Positions 10,061 to 21,971 of a DNA stretch of 64,000 nt are shown here, one piece after another. The notes below the pieces were generated by a model. That model was not told where the DNA came from, ran no database searches, and was given only the letters and a program-made list of their open reading frames with translations. Source of the DNA: Zanthoxylum bungeanum. Its lineage: Eukaryota; Streptophyta; Magnoliopsida; Sapindales; Rutaceae. A program made the translations under genes and the position numbers. Location of the stretch: the NCBI GenBank assembly GCA_019454045.1, contig SKCR01034781.1, positions 267,002 through 331,001 of the forward strand, written 5' to 3'. How positions within the stretch are numbered: the first letter of the stretch is position 1; every line of letters starts with the position of its first letter.

Positions 10061-11098
10061 CTAGGTGATATCTTCGAATTGTACTCCCCAAAACAGTGAT
10101 GTTTCTTCTAAATGCTCTGGATCTTTAATAAGTTCAGACATTTGTTCCTCCATTTGCTCTACTTCTTGCTCCACCTTTTCTTCACAGATGAATTTTAAAA
10201 TTTCCGTATTCAACTCTTCATCCGTCATCTGTGAAATGCATGCTCCATAAGTGTCTATCTGAGGATGTAAAGATGTTTCTGACATTAGGTCTTCATCCTC
10301 TTATACCACTGGAATGGATGGTTCAGGTAGATCTTCATCAAACATCATGGTAAAATATGCTCCAAGATCTTCATTTTGAGGATTAAAAGTTTGATCCTCC
10401 GTTGTTGGTGCAGTTGGTACAAATAGATCAGCTTCATCCTCGTCAGAATCTGAATAATAAAAGTCAAATAGAGACTTTGATGGTTCAGGTTCCTGAATTG
10501 ATACCTCTGATTCTTGATACTACTCAGCCTCGTCCACTGTTATGATGTCATGATGAATCTCAGGATATTCGAAGGCTTCTTTAGTAGTATTTGAATTTGA
10601 TCCGTGAGATATGTGATTCAGGTTGTCTGTTAATTGTCTAACTTGATCTGTCATCCTCTGTATAGACGCCGCTTGACTCTGAATTTGTGGATCAAATTGA
10701 GCTTCCCGTTCCTCGAACCAATCTTTGAACATGTGAATCAACTGATCTTCCTCTGATGGTTCTAGTTGTTGATGAAGATCGTAGGTAGATGGTGGATAAA
10801 ATGGAAAATATGATGGTTTTTTCATACCTTGAATGATTCCAATAATTCTGCCACTCTGAAAGGTATATACATTGATCGCTCGGGTGGTTACCATTACAAA
10901 TTACACATCTCCCCATTTCATTCTGATGAGCAAATGTGGTATTGCTTGGTTCTGGCATCCAGTGATAGTTGTTGGGCTGGACAACAGGCCTCAGAAAACC
11001 GGACTGTTGCTCCCAGATTTGGGGTGTATCTTCTTCTAGTAAAGCTCGTAATCTTTCAATCTCCCATAATGTTCCATTTTTTTAACCACCTGAAATAA
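10061..11098 (-). pseudogene. Gag-like gene of element P, interrupted
   Basis: Reads from about 11098 downward through stops and one frame change. Recognisable parts in order: a zinc knuckle CVICNGNHPSDQC (about 10869-10907); a segment PPSTYDL; a glutamine-rich stretch with probable coiled coil (QSQAASIQRMTDQVRQLTDN); an acidic stretch (YYSDSDEDEADLF); then a glutamate-rich tail (EEKVEQEVEQMEEQ). From 10894 to 10061 the frame is broken by only two stops (near 10519 and 10300). Element Q carries the same domains in the same order. The knuckle is of the short form seen in Athila Gag, which binds element RNA in virus-like particles. No protease or polymerase follows. Confidence 0.65.
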
Positions 11099-11189
11099 AA
11101 GAAAGAAATAAAAATTACAGATAAAAATAAAGAAAATTAGATACAAGTAAATTGGATAGCTTCAAAATTAACAACTCAAGAAAAATAAG

Positions 11190-11213
11190 TCCCCGGCAAC
11201 GGCGCCAAAAACT
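11190..11213 (-). other. Primer binding site of element P
   Basis: Minus-strand TTTTTGGCGCCGTTGCCGGG directly after the LTR end TGGTCA. TGGCGCCGTTGCCGGGGA is the known PBS for tRNA-Asp in Athila and related elements. Confidence 0.9.
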
Positions 11214-12465
11214 TGACCAGCGTATAACGCAAGCGCACGTATCGTTCAAGTAGTATAAAAATATCGATTCCACGAGGACTTAATTCCTACTATTATTATT
11301 AATTATTGATACTATTTATTTACAGGTATCTAATTATAGGGAGAAGATATTGATTGTTTTATTGGTTGGTTGAATGTGGTTTTCCTTAATTAAAATAAAT
11401 AAAATAAACAAAAGAAAATACTAAGGAAAATAAAAGAAAAGACTCATCTAGGGTTGTGAATCCACATAATATTATTATAAAGATGAATTGAATTTCTTAT
11501 CTATGTGTAATAAATCAGATTGCTAACCTGAAACACGAAAATATGCAAAAGCCTCTGTCGATGGTCAGACGCAAATACCCAGTATAACCCAATTGAACCA
11601 TATGTCTATGTCAACCAAATTACCTGGATTCATTAAGATTAAGTTCCAATTATGGCTACCCCCGCCCGACAGGTATATGTCTATCCTGTAAGGAAATCTA
11701 TTAAAGTGTTATCTATCCTCAAGGAAGATCGTGGGCTATTGAATCTAAGGCTGAAACTTAAAATCCATATGTCTAGTTCATTTTAAGTTTACCATATCAA
11801 TCTTATTGGTGATCAGACAACAAGAAGCATTAAGCTTAAGACTCAATAAACAAACTAAAGAATTACCCATAATAAAGAAAATCAATTATTAAGTGTGTGG
11901 ATATTGTGTTTCATCACTTCCCTAGAATAAAAATAAAATGATGGGGTTATAGGATCCACATTTAATATTTCTTATATAGGAATCTCACTTATTATAAAAT
12001 ATAAATAATTTTATATTCTACTTTCTTAGGAATGAATAATGTTAAACATTTAAAACCAGCCATATAGGCGGTAATCCATTTAGTCCAACTACACCAGCCA
12101 TATAGGCGGTAATTATCTGTCACATAAAGACCAGCCATATAGGCGGTAAAGTAATTTATATTTAACCCGACCATATAGGCGGTAATAAAGTCTGACATTA
12201 ATTAATCCAGTTAAATTATAATTTATAAATTATAATTAAGTGAGATTTACCTAGATAATTATATTAAAGGTTTCACATTTTACCCCAGCGGAAATTTAAC
12301 TACGAAACATAAAAGAAAATATAATAAAAAGAAGAACTATTATTATTTCTGAAAATTAAAATACATAAATTAAATATTATTTATATTTACAAAAACTAGA
12401 TGCAATCCTCAAAAAACAGGGAAAAGCTCCCATTGAAAGTACAAAAAATGAAGTGAAGAGGAGCT

Positions 12466-12478
12466 CAATTTATAGGCA
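12466..12478 (-). promoter_or_regulatory. TATA box of P 5' LTR
   Basis: Minus-strand CCTATAAATTGAG, the promoter that would drive element transcription leftward. It lies just downstream of a GCGTCGCGACGC palindrome and the G-box array. Confidence 0.7.
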
Positions 12479-12564
12479 AATTCGGCTATTGGCGTCGCGA
12501 CGCCAGCACGTGTCTTTGGTCCACGCAGGTTGAATACCCGGATTCTGTCGGCACAATCAGGGGT

Positions 12565-12895
12565 GACACGTGTCACGCGGCAGAGCGGCGCAATCAAGAA
12601 GCGACACATGGCAGCATGTGATTGGCTGGATTTTCGGTCCAATAAGAATCTGACACGTGGCACACGCTTAGGATCGGTCAAATGAAAGGTCGACACATGG
12701 CAACATGTGATTCGCCGGTGATTCGGTCCAATGAGAACTCGACACGTGGCACGCGCTTGCTTTGGTCCAATGAGATTTCGACACGTGGTAAACGGCGCAT
12801 TTTAACTGATCTTCTGTGATGATGACACGTGGCACGGTGACGTTAGCAAGGTCGGCGCACGTTCGCAAGTCCAATTTCTCAGATTCTGACACGTG
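12565..12895 (-). promoter_or_regulatory. G-box/ABRE-like array upstream of P 5' LTR TATA
   Basis: Six intact CACGTG cores and two near copies in about 330 bp, in the same order as in the 3' LTR. Several are embedded in CGACACGTGGCACGCGCTT. Retention of the cores in both LTRs despite several percent divergence is compatible with function but not proof. Confidence 0.6.
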
Positions 12896-13133
12896 TCCCT
12901 CGGCGCACGTTAGCATGACCAGCTCACTTTAGGCGTCGCGACGCGGACAAATTACAAAATTGCCCTTTTGTCATTTTTCCTCTATTTTGGCCCCAAATTG
13001 CTTCAAATGCTTCCCAAATTTTATTTATCTGCAAAACAACACAAAACACATCAAAATGTTCACAAAACCCGAGAAGCTATACAAAATATTAAGTTAAATG
13101 AGTGGAAAATAGTGATATAAATACCACTGATCA

Positions 13134-13138
13134 ATGGG
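13134..13138. repeat. Target-site duplication of element P (right)
   Basis: ATGGG, matching 6426-6430. Confidence 0.85.
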
Positions 13139-14740
13139 TTTCGGCCATGGCTTCATTCAAAAGAGAAAACCAAATTTTTTAGCTTAAAAAACAAGGCCAA
13201 ACCGACTTTCGAGGGGTAAAATGGTCATTTGGTTATTTTAATCAAATTAAATAATAATTAGCTTTAAGTTGATAAATCAAATTTGTAAACTTCAAGGTTA
13301 ATAGAATCATGCCACATGTAACCAATAATAATCAAACATATTACATAATAATTATGTAATATTGAAATAATTTAATTATCTAGATATTTAAGATTTAAAC
13401 ATCTAAATAATTAATTAATGTGATTATTATTATTATGTATTTTTATTTACATTAAATAACAAACACATATATTAATGGCATGTGTCAAAGTCTCATTTGA
13501 CAATTAATTAATATTTATCAAATCAAATATTGTATCAAATACAAATACACATTATTTATTAATTGACCGAAATGCCTTTAATGCATGAATTTTCGTTTAA
13601 CCGATTCGAATTAACTCATTTAATCTGATGAAGTATTATGAATAATCTTTATTATTCATAACGCGATGCTCAACTGCTCAACGAGTACACTTCATATTGT
13701 GGGACTCTCTAAGTTTAGGTTTATCTATCACAGAGTCCAATTTCGTGTCCATAATTCAACAACTCATGAATTATGACGACCACGGATAATCTTGCTAAAC
13801 TATGCAAGTAGAGGTCATTGCATACATATAATCCCTCCGTCACAGGCTATTAATATTATACCGGAATATAGATAAGAACGTCAAATCCCTAAGGTATAAT
13901 GTAGTCGACTTTCAAATTTACGATCTCTAAATAACACTTGGAACTCGCTTCCGAAGTATACCACGACCATGAATTTACTAGATCGCAAATACGTATATGA
14001 TACCTAAGCCCTATACATAGGACTGACTGATTCTATCTGATACTCACATGATATCATGAGCACCAGTCCACACCTAATGAACATGCGGAGGTCTGATCTA
14101 AATAGATCGGTGACATGACTGCCATCAAAGTGTTGAGGATATCTCATATATCTATAGTGGTATCTAAAGTCGAAGGACCATTATGCTACTCAACTCGAGA
14201 AGACTCCTACTGACATGGTGTACCTATTAGGAAATCTTCGGTGAGTCGTTCAGTATTTATCAAATAAACACCTACATATCTATACGAGTCTCTCTAAACT
14301 CATGGTTCATTGGGATAAACCATCGGACCGAGTCACGATATAGGACATGTACTGGTCTCGGCGAATTTTACTAACTGACCCGTGTTAGTAAATCTTGACC
14401 AGGAACTTTATTTGATAATATATTTCTATTAGTGACACTTTCTAATGTCAATTACAAACTATTTTGTAACTGCGCACTACTGGAGTTCGATTAAAGCTCT
14501 GACTGCCTCCTATGTCTATTCCGATAACTATGTCTATGACCACTCGTTCCCTGAGTCATATTTTTCCGGTATACCACTGGAGTTCGATTACAGCTCTGAC
14601 TGCCTCCTACCATTCTTAATATATAACTCTATGGACCGAACACAAAAAGCCCTCAATTTATTTTACCTCAAATAACCCTTATGCTTAACCTTCTAAACCG
14701 GCTTATCAACTCCTTCTCTTCCGCACACAATCGAACAAAT
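13139..14740 (-). repeat. Unassigned repeat DNA, probably a truncated copia LTR
   Basis: No gene supported. The sequence continues across the P insertion from the left flank. It has the texture of a long copia LTR (many short phrases around GAGTCC, TATACC, GACATG) but does not match the K LTR. A block CTGGAGTTCGATTACAGCTC followed by TGACTGCCTCCTA occurs twice, near 14480 and 14578, 98 bp apart. It stops abruptly at the K LTR edge at 14741. The open frame at 14445-14675 spans this duplication and is not convincing. Confidence 0.4.
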
Positions 14741-16899
14741 TGTAGGAAACACTTTCCTTGTGCAGCGGAAACGGTTTAGGCACACAGATCGGACTTGAAA
14801 AATTTTTCTGCCTACCCCTTTGTATTGCCGAATATTACTGCCACCACCACTGAAATTTTACTTCAGTTTTAGAAAAAATTCCAGCCCCAAAACAGTCCCT
14901 GAATAGCCCCGAACAGCCGAACAACAATTGGACTACTTTGGACTCGATTCGTGCCCAACGCACTGCAGAAATAGCCCCTGAAATGCGTGGACTATGGCTG
15001 TGTTTTGGTTCCGATTTTTCACTAGAAATCAGCCCCAACACAGCCCCAAAACATCACAAAATGTTTCCCAAAAAACTGGATTAAAACGAAACCAAACCGA
15101 GTTCCATTTCACCTAGTAAAGGGGCGGCAATGAGTAAAACAAGCTCTCACTGCCTTGAGCAATAAGAAAGAGATGAAGATGATGATTTTTTCGACACCAC
15201 AAAGTCTTCCGAACTATATCTCGTTACCAACGGAAACTTTTGTGGGCAAGACTCACTAAATAATCCCTAAATGATTTAGAGATAGAATCACACTTGATTA
15301 TTTATTTATTTTTTTATTCCTCTTTGTTTTTGTCAATCTCAACTTTTGAGAGAGAATTGGAGAAGAAGAAGATGAAGGCTAGAGTTGTAATTGAGATTAT
15401 GACAAAAAGAAAAGTAATTTGTCTTTTATACTTATGTTAATTTGTTTCTAAAACAAACAAACCCTTCTCATCATCCTTTAGGTAGATTCGGCCATGGCAT
15501 GTATTTTCCTCTTTAATTTTTTGTAATATAAATCAAGAATTGATTGTCATCATCAGGAAAAAATTAAATTACAAAATTAAAGATATAATAGCCTTTTCAA
15601 ATTTTTAACTTCCAAAGCTATCAATTGGCTTTCCAAAAACTATTTTTGGAATCTCAAAATAATATCATTATTTATTAAATCATATATCTAATATAATTAA
15701 TAATTTGTAATTAATAATTATCAAATAATTATTAATAAGACCATGTGTTAAAATTTAACATAAAGTTCCAAGTGTGACCTAATAATATTATTAATCATAT
15801 TAATAATATATATACATATGTGAGTATATAATTGGACTATCCAATTATACTAAATCTGCTATAGTATATCGAGCTAGCACGAGGACTAAATGGACCTACG
15901 GTTCCGAGCTCCAATAATCTAGAAATATTAATTAAGCTCTTAATTAAATATTTCCGAATTATTAACTCTAGGTTATTCTACTAAAAACCCGAAGTTGCAC
16001 TCTCGATGCCGCAGATGATATATTAAGGCGAACAAAGTCGGTGTCTATTGATATAGTCTCTACATATAGATTAACTCTTCACGAGTATCTCGTAATTAGA
16101 GCCGGGTCATAATGTCTGTTATACCCCTCTAATTATTTTTACCTTAAGTACCAATGATTATCTAATTAACTATTTATTCATAACCATTATGAATGTTAAT
16201 ATTTCTATTCGTAATAGAAAGACTTGAACGCTCTAACCGTTCAAGTACCAAATCAATCCTTAAGAAAGATACTCCTCTACTTCTTGCAAGAAGGAGTGAA
16301 CTCCATATCTATGTAAAATATTCCCAGCTACACAACAGACTATGCCCGAAAAGTACGTAGCTATTGGTCGGGACTGCTACACCAAACTCACTTTTGTAAA
16401 TCAAATGACATAGCCTGCCATGCAGGAGTTCGTAGTACACTCAGGATTAAGATCAATCCATATATGACCATCTAGTAGATTGAAATGACTTTCTTTGTTT
16501 AATGGATGTTATAAGAATGTCATTTCCATCTGGGTCCAGTCCTATATGATCACATCATACAATGTGCCTCCATTCTCATGTCTCTACATAGACGATCTCA
16601 GATTAAGGTCGCCATACAAATATAGAATGGACTGCAACTATAGATAAACCATAAATAAAGTACCCGTTTTATTTGCTCTCTATGTACTATTTAAGATTAC
16701 TAACTTCATACTTAAATCCTATTGTGTATGACACTCATACACTAAGTCTGAAGGCACATAAGTAATCTAGGGTAACCAAGATAATTTATAATATACGAAA
16801 ATTAAACAAACAATTTGATAAATGAATAATGCATCATTTTATTTCAAAATATATAAAGCCGTCTACATTACATGCAGCTCTAGGGCATACATCCCTACA
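14741..16899 (-). repeat. 3' LTR of element K
   Basis: Minus strand starts TGTAGGGATGTATGCCC (16899) and ends GTTTCCTACA (14741); TGTAGG/CCTACA form the terminal inverted repeat. It aligns with 21972-24118. Open frames inside (14835-15041 and others) are non-coding shadows. Confidence 0.93.
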
Positions 16900-16912
16900 A
16901 TCTCCCACTTGT
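16900..16912 (-). other. PPT of element K
   Basis: Minus-strand ACAAGTGGGAGAT abuts the 3' LTR start. Element B has nearly the same tract (CCAAGTGGGAGAT, 56730-56742), as expected for copia relatives. Confidence 0.85.
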
Positions 16913-16959
16913 ACTAGAGCAAATAGGACATGTCACGTTATTCTAGACCATCTTGGTGA

Positions 16960-17950
16960 CCTTCAAACACTTTAGCCGACAAGGTCATTGTAAATGGATC
17001 AGCCAGGTTCTCTGCGGATGCAATATTTGTGACAGTAACGTCTCCTATTTGCACTATCTCCCTGATGAGATGATATTTCCTCTATATATACTTTCCCCTC
17101 TTGTGGCTTCTTGGTTCTTTTGAATTTTCCACTGCACCACTATTATCGCAATAAAATGTGAGTGATCTATCTATATCTTGAACAACTTCCAGATCTCCCA
17201 AGAATTTATGGAGTCAGATTGCTTCATTAGCTGCTTCACAAGCTGCTACATATTCAGCCTCCATGCTGGAGTCAGCAATGCAAGATTGTTTTATACTCCG
17301 TCATACTATAGCCCCACCACCTAGGGTAAACAATGATCCAGATATTGATTTCCTAGAATCGACATCTGTCTGAAAATCAGAGTCTGTATACCCCTTTATG
17401 ATCATATCCTCACCGGAATATACAAGCATATAATCTCTCATTCTCTTAAGATACTTGAGAATGTGGTTCACAACCACACAGTGATCCAATCCTGGGTTCG
17501 ACTGAAACCTGCTGACTACTCCCACTGTAAAACAGATGTCCGGTCTCGTGCATAAAATAGCATACATGAGACTACCAACTGTTGAGGCATATGTGATATG
17601 TCTTATTTCCTAAACATCTTAAGGTGTCTTAGGAGACTGTTTATTTGAAAAATGAATTCCTTACCGATAAGACAGATTGCCTTTCTTGGAATTCTGCATC
17701 CCAAATCGCACAAGGAGCTTGTCGATATAAGATGCTTGAGACATAACTAACAGTCGTTTCTTGCGATCCCGAAGTATCTGAATCCCAAGAACATAAATGG
17801 CCTCTCCCAAATCTTTCATTTGGAATTGGTTAGCTAGCCATATTTTTACGTCTGATAATATCGTTACATCATTCCTAATGAGTAAAATATCATCGACGTA
17901 TAAAACAAGATAAACCACTTTCCCGTCAATGACACGTTTATATACAACTT
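16960..17950 (-). pseudogene. Copia RT (C-terminal half) and RNase H of element K
   Basis: Begins near 17950 with VYKRVIDGKVVYLVLYVDDI; YVDD is the RT catalytic pair. It then reads MKDLGEAIYVLGIQI and ASYIDKLLVRFGMQNSKKG, and RNase H starts around YAILCTRPDICF. Later blocks are GYTDSDFQTDVDSRKS, MEAEYVAACEAA, FYCDNSGAVENSKEPRSHKR and KYHLIREIVQ, ending near LADPF about 60 bp before the PPT. Stops and frame changes occur near 17650, 17290 and further down. RT blocks upstream of YVDD (substrate entry, MDVKTAFLNG region) are absent: linker sequence runs directly into VYKRV near 17950, a deletion I estimate at several hundred bp. Confidence 0.88.
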
Positions 17951-19140
17951 GTGCCTAGGTGGATGCGACAACTTGTCCCTCTCCAACCCCAAGGTAGGAT
18001 CGGGTTGTCGTACAACCCTCCCACTGTGTCTAGGTGGTAGATCATTCTGACAAACTTGCATATGACTCTCAGATGTCGAAGGTGCTATGTATTTGTCAAT
18101 TGTCATTGACGATGGTGTGCTGGTCGAACCAGCAAGTAACTTCTCGAGTAACACTTTACTTCAAGGCTTGAAGTCCCTCATATAGTCCTCCTCTAGAAAC
18201 GTAGTATTTTTCGATACAAACACTTTGTTATCTTCAGGACTATAGAAGAATCCACCCCTAGTCTCCTTAGGATAACCTACAAATAGGCACACCTGAGAAC
18301 GTGGCTCCAACTTTATAGTCTTATTCTTCAGCACATGTGCTGGACACCCCCATATGCGGAAATGTCGTAAACTAGTTTTACGACCAATCCACAACTCTAA
18401 GGGAGTCTTAGGAACAAACTTAGATGGAACTACATTAAGGATAAGCATATCCCAGAACGAACTAGGTAGTGTGCTATAACTAAACATAAATCTCATCATG
18501 TCTAGTAGGGTCCGATTTCTCCTCTCTGCAACACCATTTTACTGTGTTGTTCCAGGTGCTATGAGCTGGGAAACTATCCTATGCTAAACTACGAATTCCT
18601 TGAAATCTCAGCCAAGGTATTCTCCTCCACGATCTGATTGTAGAGTTTTGATTGTTTTACCTAATTGGTTCTCAACCTCAGCACGATACTCTTTGAACTT
18701 TTGAAAAGTATATGACTTGTGCTGCATTAGGTAAACATACCCACTTCTGGAATAATCATCAATAAATGTGATGAAGTATTCATAACCACCTCGGGCTCTT
18801 ACATTCACCGGTCCACAAACGTCTGAATGTATTAGCTCAAGTGGTTGACTGACTCTTATACCTTTTCTAGAAAAAAGGTCTCTTTGTCCTTTTTCCTTCT
18901 AAACATGATTCGTAGACTGGTAAAGTTTCGAGCTTTAACTAGTTTAAGGCTCCATTCTTTATCAAACTATCTATTCAGTCAAGCTTGATATTACCAAGTC
19001 TAAGATGCCACAGATATGTGTCATCATGAGAAATCTTTTGCCGTTTAGTTTTAGGTTTCTCAACCTTAAACATTTCAACATTGAGCAGTGACCTATGTGA
19101 TAACGTTCTTAAAACATACAATTTATTTTCTAAGTTTCTT
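17951..19140 (-). pseudogene. Copia integrase of element K
   Basis: Minus strand, with frame breaks. Shows the pre-integrase segment, then the core with first Asp in IHSDVCGPVNVRARGGYEYF, second Asp in IKTLQSDRGGEYL, and Glu in NGVAERRNRTLLD, the D,D-35-E triad of copia integrases. Then follow WGCPAHV, the LFVGYPKETRGGFFYSPED block typical of copia, and the linker ending PPRHSGRVVRQPDPTLGLE. The core frame is split by stops near 18600 and 18500. Integrase joins element cDNA to chromosomal DNA; this copy cannot encode an intact one. Confidence 0.88.
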
Positions 19141-19149
19141 GTGCATATG

Positions 19150-20330
19150 GTTCATCCATTTCTGCCAATAATAACTAAATTTCTATTAAATGAAACTGAA
19201 TAACCATCATCCAAAAGTTTAGAAATAGAAATCAAATTCCTGCGAAAACCAAGAATGAATAACACATTGTTCAAATTTAAATAACTATTATTTGTAAAAT
19301 TTAAACTAGAAACTCCCACTACTCTTGCTGAAACGACATCCTCCGTCCGGACCCTCATGGTGTAGTCACCTTTAGCAAGGTCCCTCCATGAGTCAAGTAG
19401 CTGCAAAGAAGAACAAACATGGTTAGTGGCTCCAAAATCAACAATCCAAGCGGATTTATCATCCTCCACTAATAGAGTTTCAATAACGAGTAAATCATAT
19501 TTACATGTATCTTTTTTCTCCTTCAGCTCAGCAAGGTATTTAGGACAATTCCTTTTCCAATGCCCATTCTTGTTGCAGTGGAAACACTTTCCCTTGGGCT
19601 TAGCATCCTTGGAGCCTTTCTTGTTCTTCTTTTTCATTGGTTTTGCCTTAGTCTTCCCAGTGATATTCTTCTTATCTTTGTAGATTTAGAAGACTCGGAA
19701 ATATTTGCCACAGCACTGGACTTACGAGGATCAACAAGCATGGACTCGTAGTGGGTGAGCTCATTAAACAGCTGGGTCAAAGTAAAAGTCAACTTGTTCA
19801 TAACATATTTGCTTTTAAATTGCAGGAAACTATTCGAAAGAGTTTCAATAATCATGGTCACCTGGCTACACTCATCAATACGAGCTCCATGGGTTTCAGT
19901 AGTGTTTAGATAGGTCATCATCCTCAAGCCATGCTCTCGGACTGATGTCCCATCCTTCATCCTAGCAGTCATCGCTGAGACCATGGTTTCATGACGTTGA
20001 CGCTCTGAAGGCTGCCCGAACATGCCCTACAATGACTCCATCATCTGAGATGCTGAAGCCATAGGTTCATGCTTTGCAGCAAGAACCTCAGACATCCCTG
20101 CTAGCAAGTAGCAGCGGGCTTTCTCATTTGCTGCGACCTATTTCTGGTTGGTATATCGCATAACTTGGCCAGTATTTCTAGCCGGCTCGGGAGGACACTC
20201 CTCCATTAGGAAAAACTTTAGGTCTTCACAGACCTGGATATCGTTCATGTTACTTTTCCACTTAACATAGATTTCTCCCGTTAATTTGTCATTTGAGAGT
20301 ATGGAAATAATTGGAGAAACCATGGCTGAA
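19150..20330 (-). pseudogene. Copia gag and protease of element K
   Basis: Gag starts near 20323 (MVSPIISILSNDKLTGEIYV) with the UBN2-type gag segment, a stop after about 60 codons, then a long frame (20023 to 19634) with ETLSNSFLQFKSKYVMNKL. A frame change near 19635 leads into the zinc knuckle CFHCNKNGHWKRNC (about 19555-19597). Protease follows with WIVDFGATNHVCSS: the active-site motif D-S/T-G is here D-F-G, which should abolish activity even if the frame were open. Gag packages RNA; protease cleaves the polyprotein. Confidence 0.88.
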
Positions 20331-20464
20331 AAACAAAAAAAACTTGTATTTAACATTCATTCATCACATATTAAAATCATCAAACAATTTTGGCATAAAA
20401 TTAAACATGATGCATGAACCATGAATAACGAATTAGAAACCTAAGAGAATTACTATGCCACAGA

Positions 20465-20765
20465 AATCTATCATCCCACAAGTAAGTGCCGCCGTAGGGT
20501 AGGTCAAGTACTTGCATGATAGATTGAGACAATCTCAGTTGATTAATATATGCGGGGATAACTCTTATTCCTATATTAAACAACTACTGTTTGATTCGAT
20601 CAAGGAATTTTGTTAACAGTTAATTATTCATTTGTTAGTGTGACCCGCCATTTTGGGATTCTTGGACTTAACGAGTGAAGTGCCGCCGTAGGGTAGGTCA
20701 GTTCATAAGATACATCTAGAATCCCTATCCTCTCGGAATCCAAACCTGATATTGACCCAAAATGG
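20465..20765 (-). ncRNA. Predicted structured RNA domain in K leader
   Basis: Two copies of GTGCCGCCGTAGGGTAGGTC (20486-20505, 20680-20699), each presented between inverted repeats of unrelated sequence. First: AATCTATCAT (20465-20474) pairs with 20516-20525, and CAAGTA (20479-20484) with 20509-20514. Second: GGGATTCT (20655-20662) pairs with 20718-20725, and CCATTTTGGG (20648-20657) with 20756-20765 as an alternative. Same loop with different stems suggests selection for structure, for example in RNA dimerisation or packaging. The function is inferred. Confidence 0.55.
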
Positions 20766-21191
20766 ACTCTATCTGTAGGGGACGAAAGCAAAGCCGTCTC
20801 GAGGCGCCTTTTGAATCTCACATTTTCAGAATAACAACGGAGATCGCGGGATATATTGTCGTATATCCCTCTCCCACTCACTATTTTAAGAATAATGTTT
20901 CTATTTATAAAATATCTAATATTTTAATATAACTAGTGTGAATAAATGTATGGCAGCTAAATCATAACTCTTATTTACACTAGTACACTATTATTGACCT
21001 AACTAATTTTAACTCTTAAAAATTGTATCACTGATTTCCATTAGTCTCTACTAAATGTATTACTCAATTAAACTAATTTAATTAGAGTGGTATTAGTGAC
21101 CTATTATATTTTAACTTTTAAAATACTAGAACATTAAAAGGTCAAGATTTATATTAAACTATTTAATTAATCTTAGTGCGTTATAAAATCC

Positions 21192-21290
21192 AATGGTACG
21201 TGGAATTGTATCCCGAATGCAGACCACATTACTGTCCATTCAGATTCGGCTATGGAATTTATGTCGGGTTTCCATCCTATATACCAATGG
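21192..21290 (-). other. Shared ~95-bp module, copy in copia leader
   Basis: Plus-strand text from GGTACGTGGAATTGTATCCC to CCTATATACCAATGG matches 46795-46895 at roughly 80% and, inverted, 4480-4577. Here it sits in a copia leader, whereas the other two are in gypsy LTRs. Confidence 0.75.
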
Positions 21291-21949
21291 AATTCATTAT
21301 ACATTAATTAAGCCCAATATATTAGAATTCAAATTTTAAACCTTAAAACCAATTAATCCAATTAATTATTTTTCCATGCATATCATATTCTAATTTAAAA
21401 TGATAAAATCATATTTCATGTCTATAATGATAATGCATCTAAAGCATGTTATGGCATGTGAAATGCAAGAGTAGGCACCCCAAGCTATATGACATGTTAT
21501 TCAAACAATTCGAATTAACAAACATATAACATAAGAAATATTTTGTATTGACCGACTCTTATTTTTCCCTATACTAATCTAATTAGTACAAAAAATACCC
21601 AAGGCATCCCTTGGTCTTCAAATCACGCTCCAAGGTGGTGTTGGCTCCTTTTCCGACTTCGGTGCTCCAAATTACAACAATTGAAATTTTACATTGGAAA
21701 ATAATAATACAACTATTGTAAACAATGGCCTTATGGACTTACATCGAAAAACACCAACATTAAAATAAGGGCCGAACAAATTTACGACCAATGCAAAATC
21801 CATTCATCACATGAAAAACAATAATTATTCATCATTTGAATATTATTTTGTGCCTACTCATCTAAACATGCAAATCTATATTTATAACTCATATAAACAT
21901 ATTAAAAAAGTAACTTTAAATGAAAAAGAAAAGGGTTAAGAAGAATTTT

Positions 21950-21971
21950 CAACCTTGCTCTCGATGCCAAT
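21950..21971 (-). other. Primer binding site of element K
   Basis: Minus-strand ATTGGCATCGAGAGCAAGG follows the LTR end CCTACA. It resembles the initiator Met-tRNA PBS TGGTATCAGAGC with one substitution and one extra base. Confidence 0.8.

Larger units (their letters stand above)
6431..13133 (-). mobile_element. Element P: complete Athila-like non-autonomous retrotransposon
   Basis: A 6.7-kb minus-strand element with LTRs at 6431-8400 and 11214-13133, an Asp-tRNA-type PBS (11190-11213), a PPT (8401-8445) and a perfect 5-bp TSD. The internal part is only 2.8 kb. It carries a gag-like region with a zinc knuckle but no protease, RT, RNase H or integrase. Long LTRs around a short interior without pol match the class known as LARDs, mobilised in trans, presumably by Athila pol. 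The LTRs differ at several percent by eye, so the insertion is not very recent. Confidence 0.88.
11214..13133 (-). repeat. 5' LTR of element P
   Basis: Runs on the minus strand from TGATCAGTGG (13133) to CGCTGGTCA (11214), with proper TG...CA ends. It carries a TATA box (12466-12478), six CACGTG cores (12567, 12654, 12743, 12782, 12826, 12890) and perfect GCGTCGCGACGC palindromes at 12492-12503 and 12933-12944. Open frames at 12409-12916 are shadows of this promoter region. Confidence 0.92.
20331..21971 (-). other. Long 5' leader of element K
   Basis: About 1.6 kb between the PBS and gag, with no supported gene. It contains paired hairpins around repeated GTGCCGCCGTAGGGTAGGTC (20465-20765) and a ~95-bp block also found in Tat LTRs (21192-21290). 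Short open frames at 20401-20881 overlap the hairpins and are not convincing. Confidence 0.75.
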
